In this document: in pieces, positions 43,256-52,862 of the stretch
How positions within the stretch are numbered: position 1 is the first letter of the stretch
Layout: the number at the start of each line of letters is the position of its first letter
Origin: Candidatus Kapaibacterium thiocyanatum
GTDB lineage: Bacteria; Bacteroidota; Ignavibacteria; Kapaibacteriales; Kapaibacteriaceae
NCBI GenBank assembly: GCA_001899175.1
Contig: MKVH01000008.1
Location: forward strand, 1-64,000
Reading direction: 5' to 3'
DNA: 64,000 nucleotides
Position numbers and translations under genes: made by a program
Notes under the pieces: generated by a model
The model's database searches: none
Told to the model about the DNA's origin: nothing
The model's input: only the letters and a program-made list of their open reading frames with translations

Positions 43256-45064
43256 GTGCGCTTCGTCTTCTGGTTTCTCGTGCTTGTCGTCTTGCTCGGT
43301 CCGAACAAGATCCACCTCGACGCCCAAATAACCCGCGATGGGGAGAAAGGTTTCTTGGACGTCGAAATGCTGAAGCCCGTCGGCCAGCAGGCCGTCCTTT
43401 CGATGGTCAAATGCGGACCCTCCTGGATCGCAGGCGGTAATATGGATATCCTGCGGTCGGACGACGGGTGCCAGACCTGGGTCAACATGGCGAGCTCCCT
43501 GCCACAGAAATACATCGTCGGCGCCGTCCGTAGCGGTTCCGCCATTATCGCTACTGGGGGTACGGGAGGCGTCTTTCTCACGGAGGATGAAGGACTTACG
43601 TGGAAAAAGCTGCCTCAGTCCGGGGCAGGGCAACCGCATCGGCTCCACTCCGCGAAGGGAATTCTCTATGCCCTTTCGGGTGATAGCGGAATGTACGTTT
43701 CGGTGGACAGAGGGGCGACCTGGACCCCCCACAAGGTCTGCAGGGAACGGTATCGCGATCTCAGGGTGAACGACGACAGGGGGTGGACGCTCGACGACAG
43801 TCTGAAGGTCGCATGCTGGTCCCCGGAGTGGTCGATGCTGGGCTTCGACACCATTCCGGGCACGGTGCGGAGTCCGCTGCTCGGAGCATCGTCGTCGTGG
43901 TGCGCCGTCGTGGCCGATTCCGCATTGTTCCTCATCGATACGTCCGGTACCATTCGACGCACGGTCGTGCTGCCCTCGAAGGGGTGGTCGACGATCTGCG
44001 TGTCGGGGACGGACGTCTATCTCTCGAAACAGCGTGGTTCCATCGTCCGTGTCGCTGTCGCCGACGGTTCGGTGAACGACGTATCGCTGGGTGCACTGGA
44101 CAAGGAGCGGGTAACCGCCCTCGAGTGGTACAAGGGCGGGTTGTACGTCGGCTTGCGCGAAGGCGCCGGTGGACTGCATCGATGGGATTCCGCGACGGAC
44201 ACATGGAGGCGTATCCATCCATCCGTCATGCCGTCGTCCACGGGACAGGAAATCACGATGCTGGCGGTATCGGGAGGACGGCTCTACGTCGGCAGCAGGG
44301 AAGATGGACTCTACGAACTGGATACTGCCACGTCGATCATGAAGGCGCTCAACGAAACGCTCGGTCAGGTTCTTGCACACCAGGTCGTGCCTTTCGGCAG
44401 GGGCTTCGTCATCGCATCGCGTATCAAGGGTCTGCTCGCTATCGATTCATGCGACGGATCGTTGAGGTTCTTCGCGAGAAACCTTCCCCACGGCTCCGAA
44501 TACAGCGTCGCCGCCATGGATGACAAGCTTCTCGTCTCCATCATGAATGCCGGCGTCTGGATGTCGGCCGACTCGGGAAGGACGTGGACGCGCCGCTCCG
44601 AGCCCTACGAGAAGGCTATCATCAACAGGCTCGAAACGAGAGGGAAGAGCATCTACGCCTGTTCGGTCAACGGACTATGGTCGACGAACGATCTCGGCGC
44701 GACGTGGATCAACGAAGGTGCCGAGCTTGCAGGCGAGGACGTGGAATGGACGGTGACGAACGGCAGGTCGACCTATGCCGGTACGCGGACGACGACATGG
44801 TTGCGCATCGGAAACAAGCCGTGGAAGGAATGCCGTACGCATCTCATCAGGCTCGGACCGGACCGGTTCTCGACGATGTCCTTCGTCGGCAAGACGGTCT
44901 ACGGCATGGCCAACACGACGATCTATCGCTCGACCAATGACGGCCGCACCTGGACCGAAATGGAACTGGTGGATGTAGGGCCGATCCGTCATTCCTTCGT
45001 CGCCGATGGCTTCCTCTTCATCACCACGGACCGCGGTGCCGTCATGCGCGCGCCCGTCCATTGA
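43256..45064 (+). CDS. Exported BNR/sortilin-type beta-propeller protein
   Basis: 602 aa from GTG 43256 (AGAAGGATC upstream), diverging from the ASST gene across only 35 bp. A signal peptide (FVFWFLVLVVLLGP) is followed by repeated Asp-box units: ILRSDDGCQTWVN, LTEDEGLTWKKL, VSVDRGATWTPH, MSADSGRTWTRRSE, STNDLGATWIN, RSTNDGRTWTEME. Such S-x-D-x-G-x-T-W boxes mark sialidase/sortilin/YCF48-like propellers. No T9SS tail and no catalytic set is visible, so it may be a periplasmic binding or scaffold protein. It lies between two ASST paralogues. Confidence 0.85.
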   Translation: MRFVFWFLVLVVLLGPNKIHLDAQITRDGEKGFLDVEMLKPVGQQAVLSMVKCGPSWIAGGNMDILRSDDGCQTWVNMASSLPQKYIVGAVRSGSAIIATGGTGGVFLTEDEGLTWKKLPQSGAGQPHRLHSAKGILYALSGDSGMYVSVDRGATWTPHKVCRERYRDLRVNDDRGWTLDDSLKVACWSPEWSMLGFDTIPGTVRSPLLGASSSWCAVVADSALFLIDTSGTIRRTVVLPSKGWSTICVSGTDVYLSKQRGSIVRVAVADGSVNDVSLGALDKERVTALEWYKGGLYVGLREGAGGLHRWDSATDTWRRIHPSVMPSSTGQEITMLAVSGGRLYVGSREDGLYELDTATSIMKALNETLGQVLAHQVVPFGRGFVIASRIKGLLAIDSCDGSLRFFARNLPHGSEYSVAAMDDKLLVSIMNAGVWMSADSGRTWTRRSEPYEKAIINRLETRGKSIYACSVNGLWSTNDLGATWINEGAELAGEDVEWTVTNGRSTYAGTRTTTWLRIGNKPWKECRTHLIRLGPDRFSTMSFVGKTVYGMANTTIYRSTNDGRTWTEMELVDVGPIRHSFVADGFLFITTDRGAVMRAPVH

Positions 45065-45075
45065 GTCGCCCAGCG

Positions 45076-46623
45076 CTAGAGTGCACTGCCCACGAAGTAT
45101 TCGCCGGATCTGACGAAGGGAAGCAGCAGCGTATGCTTCGTGGCATCGTAGACGGCGGGTAACAACGAGAATGTCCCGTCGCCTTCCTTCGGACGATAGT
45201 AGAGGCGAACACCCGTATCGGAAGCGATGTGCTGGACGTGATCGATGGCGAACGTCGTCGTTCCCTGCACGGCATCCGAATCACGGATACGGATCACCCA
45301 CCGGGCGTCGGTCATCCGTGCCGGTGCCTCGGATGCGAACGTCATGGCATGCGGTGCATAGGAATGCCGTTCGACGATGATGGACGTCGGGGTGAGGACG
45401 TTCGTCAGCAACATCGACACGTAGGTCGTACTGTCCTTCACCGAGAAATCCTGCGGCCCATCTGCCGACACCATGCGCTCCACACCCGTCATGCCGACGA
45501 TGGCCTTGAAGACACCATAGGTCAGGAATGGTTTCGGAGAGATGTTCGTGAGCTCCATCTCCACGGTACCGTCGCGTTGCACTTCGGTGCCGATGACGGA
45601 TCCCTGGATGGTTCCCCATCCGATGAGGACGTTCTCGTTGGGCAGTACCTGGACGCTCCCCATCGAGCGCGCGAAGACGTCCGGTTTTCTGCGATACTGC
45701 CAGACGCGTTCGGCGGTATGACTGGCTTCGTCGATCTTGTATTCCACGGCACGGGAAAACGGAAAGGCCCGCAGGTTGCCGTTGTCGAACATGATGATGT
45801 TTCCGTTGGGCAGACGGGAGACGGAATGCTGATGCGAGAAGCCCGTGAAGCCATCGATGTCGTCGTTGAGGAACGTGAACTGGTTGCCCTTCGACTTCGA
45901 TCCACCCATGCGCCAGATGATCGTACCCTTCGTACGGTCGATCTTCACGACCTCGTCAGTGTTGCGACAGGAGACCAGGAAGTTTCCGTCGATGTCTTCA
46001 TCGATGCTGTTCACGTGGATGTAGTCGATCGTCCGCTGCTTCAGATCGATGTCTTCCGTCGCATCGGTGACGGGAATGTGATCAAGGGACTTCCATTCGA
46101 AGACCACCTGACCTGACCGTGTTCGCTCCTGGATGACGGCGCCGAGGATGGCGACTTCGTCGAGGCCGCCGGGAACGGTCTTCGAAAGATTCGTCATCCG
46201 CTGCTCGGTCCCGAGAATGGCACAGTTGCCGTTCTTCAGCACGCGTACCGCATGGAAGTTCACTTCGAAGCCCTTCGTGACGCGCAGGGTATCGATGACG
46301 TCCATGTTCGCATTCCTGCGAAGGAAATAGCCGTTCGTGGAATAGTGCGTGACGGATCCGTCGGGCTGGTACTGGAAGTTGTTCGTGCCTTGTGCAGGAC
46401 GTGCGAAGACGTTGATGCCCGTGTTGTCGACGAAGGCGATGGAATCCGGTGAATTCGGTGCCAGAAGAATGTAGCCCGGCGATGGATGTCCGTTCACCGT
46501 CATGCCCACGGTGCGTAACGGCCACTGACCGGACGAATTCGAAACGGACATCACGATCAAAGCGAACGAGATGACATATCTTGTGTAATTGTCGTACAAC
46601 CTGCCCATTCCCAGCATGCCCAT
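45076..46623 (-). CDS. Arylsulfotransferase-like propeller protein without sorting tail
   Basis: 515 aa from ATG 46623 (GGGGAGC upstream). A signal segment (RYVISFALIVMSVSNSSGQ) precedes the propeller: VFEWKSLDHIPVTDATEDID, IDYIHVNSIDEDIDGNFLVS, IWRMGGSKSKGNQFTFLNDD, FSHQHSVSRLPNGNIIMFDN, VQVLPNENVLIGWG. It matches the N-terminal half of the 40011 gene over its length but ends GEYFVGSAL, before the FnIII and sorting parts. So it is either a truncated duplicate or a periplasmic form. It converges on the BNR gene with 11 bp between stops. Confidence 0.85.
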   Translation of the reverse strand: MGMLGMGRLYDNYTRYVISFALIVMSVSNSSGQWPLRTVGMTVNGHPSPGYILLAPNSPDSIAFVDNTGINVFARPAQGTNNFQYQPDGSVTHYSTNGYFLRRNANMDVIDTLRVTKGFEVNFHAVRVLKNGNCAILGTEQRMTNLSKTVPGGLDEVAILGAVIQERTRSGQVVFEWKSLDHIPVTDATEDIDLKQRTIDYIHVNSIDEDIDGNFLVSCRNTDEVVKIDRTKGTIIWRMGGSKSKGNQFTFLNDDIDGFTGFSHQHSVSRLPNGNIIMFDNGNLRAFPFSRAVEYKIDEASHTAERVWQYRRKPDVFARSMGSVQVLPNENVLIGWGTIQGSVIGTEVQRDGTVEMELTNISPKPFLTYGVFKAIVGMTGVERMVSADGPQDFSVKDSTTYVSMLLTNVLTPTSIIVERHSYAPHAMTFASEAPARMTDARWVIRIRDSDAVQGTTTFAIDHVQHIASDTGVRLYYRPKEGDGTFSLLPAVYDATKHTLLLPFVRSGEYFVGSAL

Positions 46624-48850
46624 GTGCTCCCCATTGCGATGTGTCGTGCCAACGACACAACAACCGTCGGAAAGTTTCCCTCGCCCGAAAGTTTTTCTGT
46701 CTCTCCTCGTCGCCCTGTGCGTCTCTACCGGCCTCCCGCTTCGTGCGCAGGGGGGTGGAAAAAATGCGAAGGACACCGCCGTCTATACCAAACCGACGAT
46801 CACGGTCATGGCGGCACGCACATCCGAGGACGCGCTGGAAGTTCCGATGGCCGTGACGGTCGTACCGTGGCAGTTGTGGCAATCGACGCGTGGAGTAGGG
46901 CTCGATGAAGCCCTGTCGCTCGTTCCCGGCGCCCTCGTGCAGAGCAGGAGTGGCGGTACGGACGTTCGCGTGCAGATACGCGGCTTCGGTGCACGCGGCG
47001 CAGGTGAGCGTTCCAATGCCGGAACGTCACGTGGCATACGGTTCTACACCGATGGCATTCCCGAAACGGAACCGGACGGACGTACATCCTTCGACCTCAT
47101 CGATCTTTCCAACGCATCGAGTATCGAAGTGGTCCGATCCAACGCATCCGCTCTCTGGGGCAATGCCTCCGGCGGCGTGGTATCGATATCGACGGTGCCG
47201 ACCGACAATACGCCCTACGTCCGGGCCGGCTACATGGCGGGGAGCTTCGGTCTGATGAAGGAAACGATCCAGGCCAACACACCATTGTCGGGCGGACAGC
47301 TCTATGCCAATATTACCAACACGACGATGGACGGATGGCGGGCACATTCGAACCTGGGGCTGACGCAGGCGACGGTCGGTATGATTTCCGACATCGACAC
47401 GCGTTCGAGGCTGAAGGTCTTCGTAACCGGTGCGAGCAACATGTACCGGATTCCCGGCGCACTCACGCCAGCCCAGGCCGATGCCGATCCGCAACAGGCC
47501 CAGGACGACCGGACCGTCTACAATCCCACCTACGTCCAGCGTGACGAACACCGGTTCAATCGCCTCGGCCGCATCGGCGTCGTCCTCGACCATGCCTTCA
47601 GCACCGAGCATGGTCTGAGTGCCACGGCCTTCCTGCAGAGCAAGTACCTGCAACGCTCCGAACGCAATACGTTCCGTGACTTCACGCGTTATCACCTCGG
47701 TGGCAATCTCGTCTATCGCTATTCCACCGTCTTCGATACCGTGATGTCGAACAAGGTACTGGTCGGTATGGATGTACAGCGACAGGACGGAGCGATTCTC
47801 TTCTACAACCTGGACCCCGTCACACGATCACGAGGAACGGACCTCCGCAGCAACAAGGGTGAAGGTGGAACGAACCTCGGCATCTTCCTGCAGGACGAAT
47901 TCATGATCGGCCGGCTGAGCGTCGTCGGTGGCCTGCGCTACGACGACATCGTCTACGACTATCGCGATTTCATCGATCCGGTCCTGAACGTCGAGAAGAC
48001 ATTCTCGCGTCTGACGCCGAAGATCGGCCTGTCCTACAACCTCGACCAGCTCGCGCATGTTTATGCCAACATCGGTGGCGGTATCGAAGTACCGGCCGGC
48101 AACGAGCTCGATCCGCCTGCGGTGACGGGAGAGGACACGGTGACGGCCATCAATCCACGCCTCGATGCCATCCGCTCCGTGACGTACGAAGTCGGTATCA
48201 AGGGAAGCCGTCGGTCGAACGGCAGCTTCATCACGTCGTTGAACTACGATGCCGCGCTGTATCTCATCGACATCACGAACGACATCGTACCGTATCGCAA
48301 CGGACGGTTCTATACGACGGCCGGTCAGTCACGCCGTATGGGTGGCGAACTCGGCCTGAGCATGACGTCCGACGTCGGTCTTTCCCTCTACGCCTCCATC
48401 ACCGTGATGAAGAGTGAGTACAGGAACTATCGCGTCGACAGTGCCCTCATCGATCCGGGTGCGGCCGGACGATTCCAGTCGTTCGACGGGAACGAGATGG
48501 CAGGTATTCCCATGACGTTCGGCAGTCTTCGCCTGCGCTACGACATTCCGTGGCTGACGGGCCTGTATGCCGAGGCGGAAGCCCGCAGCATCGGTTCCTA
48601 CTATGCCGATGACGCGAATACGCTGGAGGTGGAATGCTATGGTATGGCCGATGCGGCCATCGGTGCGGATATCGAAATATCGTCCCTGTTGCTCGTGACG
48701 GCGGGTGTGCGCGTCAACAACATCCTCGACAAGAGGTATACGGCGTCGGCATGGATCAATCCCGATCGTACCGGCGGAGGTGTGCCGTACATCGAACCGG
48801 GTCTGCCGCGTAACGTCGCCGCGAACGTCGCACTGAAGGTCCGGTTATAG
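46622..48850 (+). CDS. TonB-dependent outer-membrane receptor
   Basis: 742 aa if started at ATG 46622; GTG 46646 is another choice, and the ATG overlaps the start codon of the divergent gene at 46623. The signal peptide is KVFLSLLVALCVSTGLPLRA. Plug domain: TITVMAARTSEDALEVPMAV, GVGLDEALSLVPGALVQSRS, VRVQIRGFGARGAGERSNAG, GIRFYTDGIPETEPDGRTSF, VVRSNASALWGNASGGVVSI. A 22-strand barrel follows, ending GLPRNVAANVALKVRL. Closest in feel to siderophore/FecA-like receptors; the ligand is unknown. Confidence 0.92.
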   Translation: MCSPLRCVVPTTQQPSESFPRPKVFLSLLVALCVSTGLPLRAQGGGKNAKDTAVYTKPTITVMAARTSEDALEVPMAVTVVPWQLWQSTRGVGLDEALSLVPGALVQSRSGGTDVRVQIRGFGARGAGERSNAGTSRGIRFYTDGIPETEPDGRTSFDLIDLSNASSIEVVRSNASALWGNASGGVVSISTVPTDNTPYVRAGYMAGSFGLMKETIQANTPLSGGQLYANITNTTMDGWRAHSNLGLTQATVGMISDIDTRSRLKVFVTGASNMYRIPGALTPAQADADPQQAQDDRTVYNPTYVQRDEHRFNRLGRIGVVLDHAFSTEHGLSATAFLQSKYLQRSERNTFRDFTRYHLGGNLVYRYSTVFDTVMSNKVLVGMDVQRQDGAILFYNLDPVTRSRGTDLRSNKGEGGTNLGIFLQDEFMIGRLSVVGGLRYDDIVYDYRDFIDPVLNVEKTFSRLTPKIGLSYNLDQLAHVYANIGGGIEVPAGNELDPPAVTGEDTVTAINPRLDAIRSVTYEVGIKGSRRSNGSFITSLNYDAALYLIDITNDIVPYRNGRFYTTAGQSRRMGGELGLSMTSDVGLSLYASITVMKSEYRNYRVDSALIDPGAAGRFQSFDGNEMAGIPMTFGSLRLRYDIPWLTGLYAEAEARSIGSYYADDANTLEVECYGMADAAIGADIEISSLLLVTAGVRVNNILDKRYTASAWINPDRTGGGVPYIEPGLPRNVAANVALKVRL

Positions 48851-48862
48851 GACGCCGTGCGG

Positions 48863-50185
48863 TCAGCGTTCCAGCGGATGATCCGATCGTGTGAAACGTC
48901 CGTTCCGCATCACGTCCCCGATGTGATACGTCCCGAGCTTGCGCGCCCGCAGGAAGCCGAGCCATGCCATGTCGGCGAACCGTCCGTTGGCGAGCATGTC
49001 GAACAGCCATTCGTTCGCGAAGTCCGGCTTCTCCTGACGCATGCCGGCGCCTGTTTCCAGCAGCCACTTGCGGTTGAACTTCTCCTGTGATCCTATCGTC
49101 GGCGTCATCACGATGGGCAGGCCGAGGCCCGCGTAGAAGGACAGTTCACTCGGCTTGGTCCACAGGATATCCGTCGTTCTGATCGCACGGTTGAACGTGG
49201 CGAAGTAATCGTCGAGGCGTTCGTCGAACAGGACGGAGACGCCCGGAACGTCGCCGACGAGTGAACGTTTCCGTTCCATGAAGTAATCGCGGACTTCGGG
49301 GCGCGTACCGGCGACGAGATTCAGGCGCATCGTTCCATCCTTCAGACGATGGGCGAACGTTCGCAGCAACGTCGCACCCATTTCCTTCTGCGCACCTGCA
49401 CCGCCGACGGCATAGGTGACGGTCAGGACTCGGCCGTGAGGTACATCCTGATGGATGGCATCGCCGAGGAAGTGTTCCACGCTGCGCCCGTGCGACATCA
49501 TGAAGCGTCGTGTTGGGTCGAGTACCTTCAGTCGTATGGCCAGGTCGTGCTTCAGCGTCGGCAGATCCCTGCCTCCGAGCAGATCCTCGTCGAGCGGGAA
49601 GCCCGTAAGGTAGATCCGTTCCTGGGGGACGCCGTAGGACTGGAGTCTGAGGGCGGCCTTGCCGCATGGAGCGAAGTAGTTGATGCGCGAATCCCATGGC
49701 TCGCGGGCCACCCAGACGCGGTTCAGGTCGGCATCGCAGATGATGCAGTAGATGGGCTCGTATCCGGACAGGTCGGCAGCGATGGCCGGCACGTAGAACG
49801 ACGTGAGAAGGGGGAGGCGCTGACGTTCGAGGATGGAGGTCACACCGCGGCCGAGTCCCTTTCGGATCTGCGAGTCCAGCATATCCGTCTGGAAGGTGGC
49901 GTGGGACAGATTCCGTATCGGATAGAGCGACGGAATATGAAGCATCCTGTCCAGCAATGCGAACAACCGTTTTCCTATCAGTGGTACGTCCTTCGCGCGC
50001 GAGAAGCGCTCGTACAGACGGAGGTAGCGGCGCCAGAGCTTGCGCTCCGCAGGGGATGCATGCTCGTTGTCGCCTGCGGCGACGATGCCTTCGTTGGCGA
50101 GATGTCGAAAGGGGAAGGCAGCGCGCTGATGTCCATATCCCATGTCGGCGCTGACGACCCAGTATCGTTCTTCGGAATCGGGCAT
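48863..50185 (-). CDS. Putative GT-B glycosyltransferase (MurG/MGDG-synthase-like)
   Basis: 440 aa from ATG 50185. The start YWVVSADMGYGHQRAAFPFR resembles the GHxR/AA loop of MGDG-synthase/MurG-type enzymes. Mid-protein PIYCIICDADLNRVWV and INYFAPCGKAALRLQSYGVP would be the domain junction, with VLTVTYAVGGAGAQKEMGAT and IRTTDILWTKPSELSFYAGL in the sugar-nucleotide half. No signal peptide or clear membrane helix. Convergent with the TonB gene (12 bp). The acceptor is unknown. It stands upstream of the cell-wall genes, but a role there is only a guess. Confidence 0.65.
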   Translation of the reverse strand: MPDSEERYWVVSADMGYGHQRAAFPFRHLANEGIVAAGDNEHASPAERKLWRRYLRLYERFSRAKDVPLIGKRLFALLDRMLHIPSLYPIRNLSHATFQTDMLDSQIRKGLGRGVTSILERQRLPLLTSFYVPAIAADLSGYEPIYCIICDADLNRVWVAREPWDSRINYFAPCGKAALRLQSYGVPQERIYLTGFPLDEDLLGGRDLPTLKHDLAIRLKVLDPTRRFMMSHGRSVEHFLGDAIHQDVPHGRVLTVTYAVGGAGAQKEMGATLLRTFAHRLKDGTMRLNLVAGTRPEVRDYFMERKRSLVGDVPGVSVLFDERLDDYFATFNRAIRTTDILWTKPSELSFYAGLGLPIVMTPTIGSQEKFNRKWLLETGAGMRQEKPDFANEWLFDMLANGRFADMAWLGFLRARKLGTYHIGDVMRNGRFTRSDHPLER

Positions 50186-50271
50186 CGGGCAAGATACGCC
50201 GATCGGAACTTCACCGTTTCATGAATCGGAAGAATGCGTCGGCTCCCATGTGTGTCATGGGGGACGCCCGG

Positions 50272-51402
50272 TCACCTCACCTTGAACGATGCCATCGTGA
50301 CGATGGCGAGCATGATGGCGACGATGTAGAAGCGTGTGACGATCTTGGCTTCGTGCCAGCCGCTTTTCTCGAAGTGATGATGGAGTGGTGCCATCAGGAA
50401 GATACGTCGCCCCTCACCGAACCGCTTCTTGGTGTACTTGAAGTACAGGACCTGGACGATGACGGACAGCGTTTCCGCGAAGAAGACGCCACCGACGATG
50501 GGAAGGAGGAATTCCTTCTTGATGAGGATGCAGAGCACACCGATGGCTCCGCCGAGAGCGAGGGAGCCGGTGTCGCCCATGAAGACCTGGGCAGGATAGG
50601 CGTTGTACCACAGGAAGCCCATGGCAGCACCGACGATGGCTGCGCAGAAGATCGTCAGCTCGTCCGTGCCGCGCAGGTGCATGATCGTCAGATAGTCGGC
50701 GAAGAACGCGTTGCCGCTCATGTAGGCGATCACTGCGAGTGCCAGGGCGCTGACGCCTACGGTGCCGATGCACAGGCCGTCGAGACCGTCGGTGAGATTG
50801 ACGGCATTCGACGTGGCCGTGATGAGGAAGATGACGACGGGGATATAGAGGATGCCGAAGTCGAAGTTGAGATGCTTGGCGAACGGAATGGTGGTGAGCG
50901 TGCGTACGCTTTCGAAGGACGACGAGAACCACTCGGGGAAGAAGTAGATCGTTCCGCCGACGACGAGGCCGGTGAGGACCTGGCCGACGATCTTGTAGCG
51001 TCCGATCAGCCCCTTCGGCAGTTTCTTGATGACTTTCAGATAGTCGTCGAGAAATCCTACGGCACCGAGCGATGCCATCGTGAAGACGGCGAGGATGACG
51101 AACATGTTGAGGATGTTCGCCCACAGTATCGTGGGAATCAGCACGGAGGCGAGGACGATCAGACCGCCCATCGTCGGCGTGCCGGCCTTGAGGGAATGGC
51201 GTCCGACCTGCTGGAGTTCGGACTTCGCCTGCTCACCGATCTGGCGGCGCTTGAGTGCACGGATGATCTTCGGTCCGAGGAAGAGCGAGATCAGCAATGC
51301 CAGGATGGCCGCCGCGGCTGCGCGGAAGGTGACGTACTGGAACAGGTTGATGCCGGGAATGTCGGTGATTCCCTTCAACCAGTAGGCGAGATAGTAGAGC
51401 AT
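50272..51402 (-). CDS. mraY: Phospho-MurNAc-pentapeptide transferase
   Basis: 376 aa from ATG 51402. Ten membrane segments and the family motifs: HSLKAGTPTMGGLIVLAS, GFLDDYLKVIKK (DD motif), NAVNLTDGLDGLCIGTV, GFLWYNAYPAQVFMGDTGSL, and the loop APLHHHFEKSGWHEAKIVTR. It moves phospho-MurNAc-pentapeptide from UDP to undecaprenyl phosphate, giving lipid I. It follows murF with a 24-bp gap, as in the standard dcw order. Confidence 0.97.
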   Translation of the reverse strand: MLYYLAYWLKGITDIPGINLFQYVTFRAAAAAILALLISLFLGPKIIRALKRRQIGEQAKSELQQVGRHSLKAGTPTMGGLIVLASVLIPTILWANILNMFVILAVFTMASLGAVGFLDDYLKVIKKLPKGLIGRYKIVGQVLTGLVVGGTIYFFPEWFSSSFESVRTLTTIPFAKHLNFDFGILYIPVVIFLITATSNAVNLTDGLDGLCIGTVGVSALALAVIAYMSGNAFFADYLTIMHLRGTDELTIFCAAIVGAAMGFLWYNAYPAQVFMGDTGSLALGGAIGVLCILIKKEFLLPIVGGVFFAETLSVIVQVLYFKYTKKRFGEGRRIFLMAPLHHHFEKSGWHEAKIVTRFYIVAIMLAIVTMASFKVR

Positions 51403-51426
51403 GGTCGTTCCCCCCGGAGCGAATCG

Positions 51427-52812
51427 TCATTCGTGCAATAGGGCGATGACCTTTTCCATGGTCATGCCGCGTGAACCTTTGACAAGGATGATGGCTTCCG
51501 TTCCTGCGAGGGACCGGATCTGTTCGACGCACCCGCTATGGGTGGCGCACCACAGGACGTGCGGCGCGTCGAGGCGTTCAACCGCACGACGGAACTCGTC
51601 GCCGGTGACGATGACGGCGTCGGCATGGCTGGCGGCTTCGCCGAGGATGGCCATGTGTTCGTCTTCGGAAGCGTCACCGAGCTCGCGCATGTCGCCGAGA
51701 ACGGCGAGCCGTCTCGTTCCGGGATACCGCCCGAGCGTGTCCAGTGCCACGCGCATCGACTCGGGATTGGCGTTGTACGTATCGTTCAGGATCGTCAGGC
51801 CGCCCATGCGTTCCACGGACATGCGTGCATATCCATGCGATGCGGGCGGATCGTACGACTCCAGCCCCACACGTACTTCGTCGGCCGACATCTGCAGGGA
51901 CCATCCGATGGCGATGGCACAGGCTGCATTGCGTGCCGCGGCGATACCCGGCGTGGCCAGACGAGCGCGGAACGTGAAGGTATCCTTGATGATATGGACG
52001 ACCGGCAGAAGTGAAGCGTCGAAGGTCACGCCGATCCTGATGTCGGCGTCGTGGTCGAGTCCGAAGGTGATCGTACGACCGACCTTCCGTTCGTAGGTAC
52101 GAAGCCGTTCGTCGTCGGCATTCACGAAGGCCAGCCCGTCATGGTCGTTCAGATAGTCGAACAGGGCCGTTTCCTCGCGCTCGACGCCATCGAGGTCGAT
52201 CAGCTTTTCGAGATGTTCCTTGCCGATATTGGTGATCAGGCCGTGGGTGGGCTGCACCATGGCACTGAGCAGTTCGATCTCGCCGGGTTCGTTGGTGCCG
52301 ATCTCGATCACGGCAGCCTGATGCTCGGCGGCGAGCTGCAGCAGCGTCAGCGGTGTGCCGACCTGATTGTTGTAGTTGGCTTCGGTCTTGAGGACGCGGA
52401 AAGCCTGCGAAACCACCGCCGCCGTGAGTTCCTTCGTCGATGTCTTTCCTGCCGCACCGGCGATGGCGATGACGGGGATCCCGAAACGCCGCCGGTGCCA
52501 CCATGCGAACGAACCCAGCGCACGCAGCGTATCGGGAACGCCGATGAGGCGTGGCCGCAGATCCGCGGCAGCGTGGTGGAGATAGTCTTCGGAAACGACG
52601 GCGCAGGAAGCGTTCCCTTCCCTCAGGACGCGATCGACGTGGTCATGGCCGTCGAAGCGTTCGCCTCGCAGCGCGATGAAGACGTTGCCGTCGGTGAGCG
52701 TTCTGGAATCGGTACTGACGCCGACGATGGAAATGTCGGCTGGCAGGTGTGCGGCGGCATAGCCGATAACGGCCTGAAGGTCCCGATATGAAAAGGGGGC
52801 GACGTTGGTCAT
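51427..52812 (-). CDS. murF: UDP-MurNAc-tripeptide D-Ala-D-Ala ligase
   Basis: 461 aa from ATG 52812. N-terminal MurF domain (ISIVGVSTDSRTLTDGNVFI, ALRGERFDGHDHV), the ATP loop AIAGAAGKTSTKELTAAVV, VIEIGTNEPGEIELLSAMVQ, ITNIGKEHLEKLID and ILNDTYNANPESMRVALDTL. The C-terminal domain carries VLGDMRELG and ILVKGSRGMTMEKVI. It adds D-Ala-D-Ala to the peptidoglycan precursor. Length is normal. Confidence 0.97.
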   Translation of the reverse strand: MTNVAPFSYRDLQAVIGYAAAHLPADISIVGVSTDSRTLTDGNVFIALRGERFDGHDHVDRVLREGNASCAVVSEDYLHHAAADLRPRLIGVPDTLRALGSFAWWHRRRFGIPVIAIAGAAGKTSTKELTAAVVSQAFRVLKTEANYNNQVGTPLTLLQLAAEHQAAVIEIGTNEPGEIELLSAMVQPTHGLITNIGKEHLEKLIDLDGVEREETALFDYLNDHDGLAFVNADDERLRTYERKVGRTITFGLDHDADIRIGVTFDASLLPVVHIIKDTFTFRARLATPGIAAARNAACAIAIGWSLQMSADEVRVGLESYDPPASHGYARMSVERMGGLTILNDTYNANPESMRVALDTLGRYPGTRRLAVLGDMRELGDASEDEHMAILGEAASHADAVIVTGDEFRRAVERLDAPHVLWCATHSGCVEQIRSLAGTEAIILVKGSRGMTMEKVIALLHE

Positions 52813-52862
52813 GAGGAGGAAGGAAGGACTTCGTGCAGCAGCCGCGAAAATAACGATGACCG

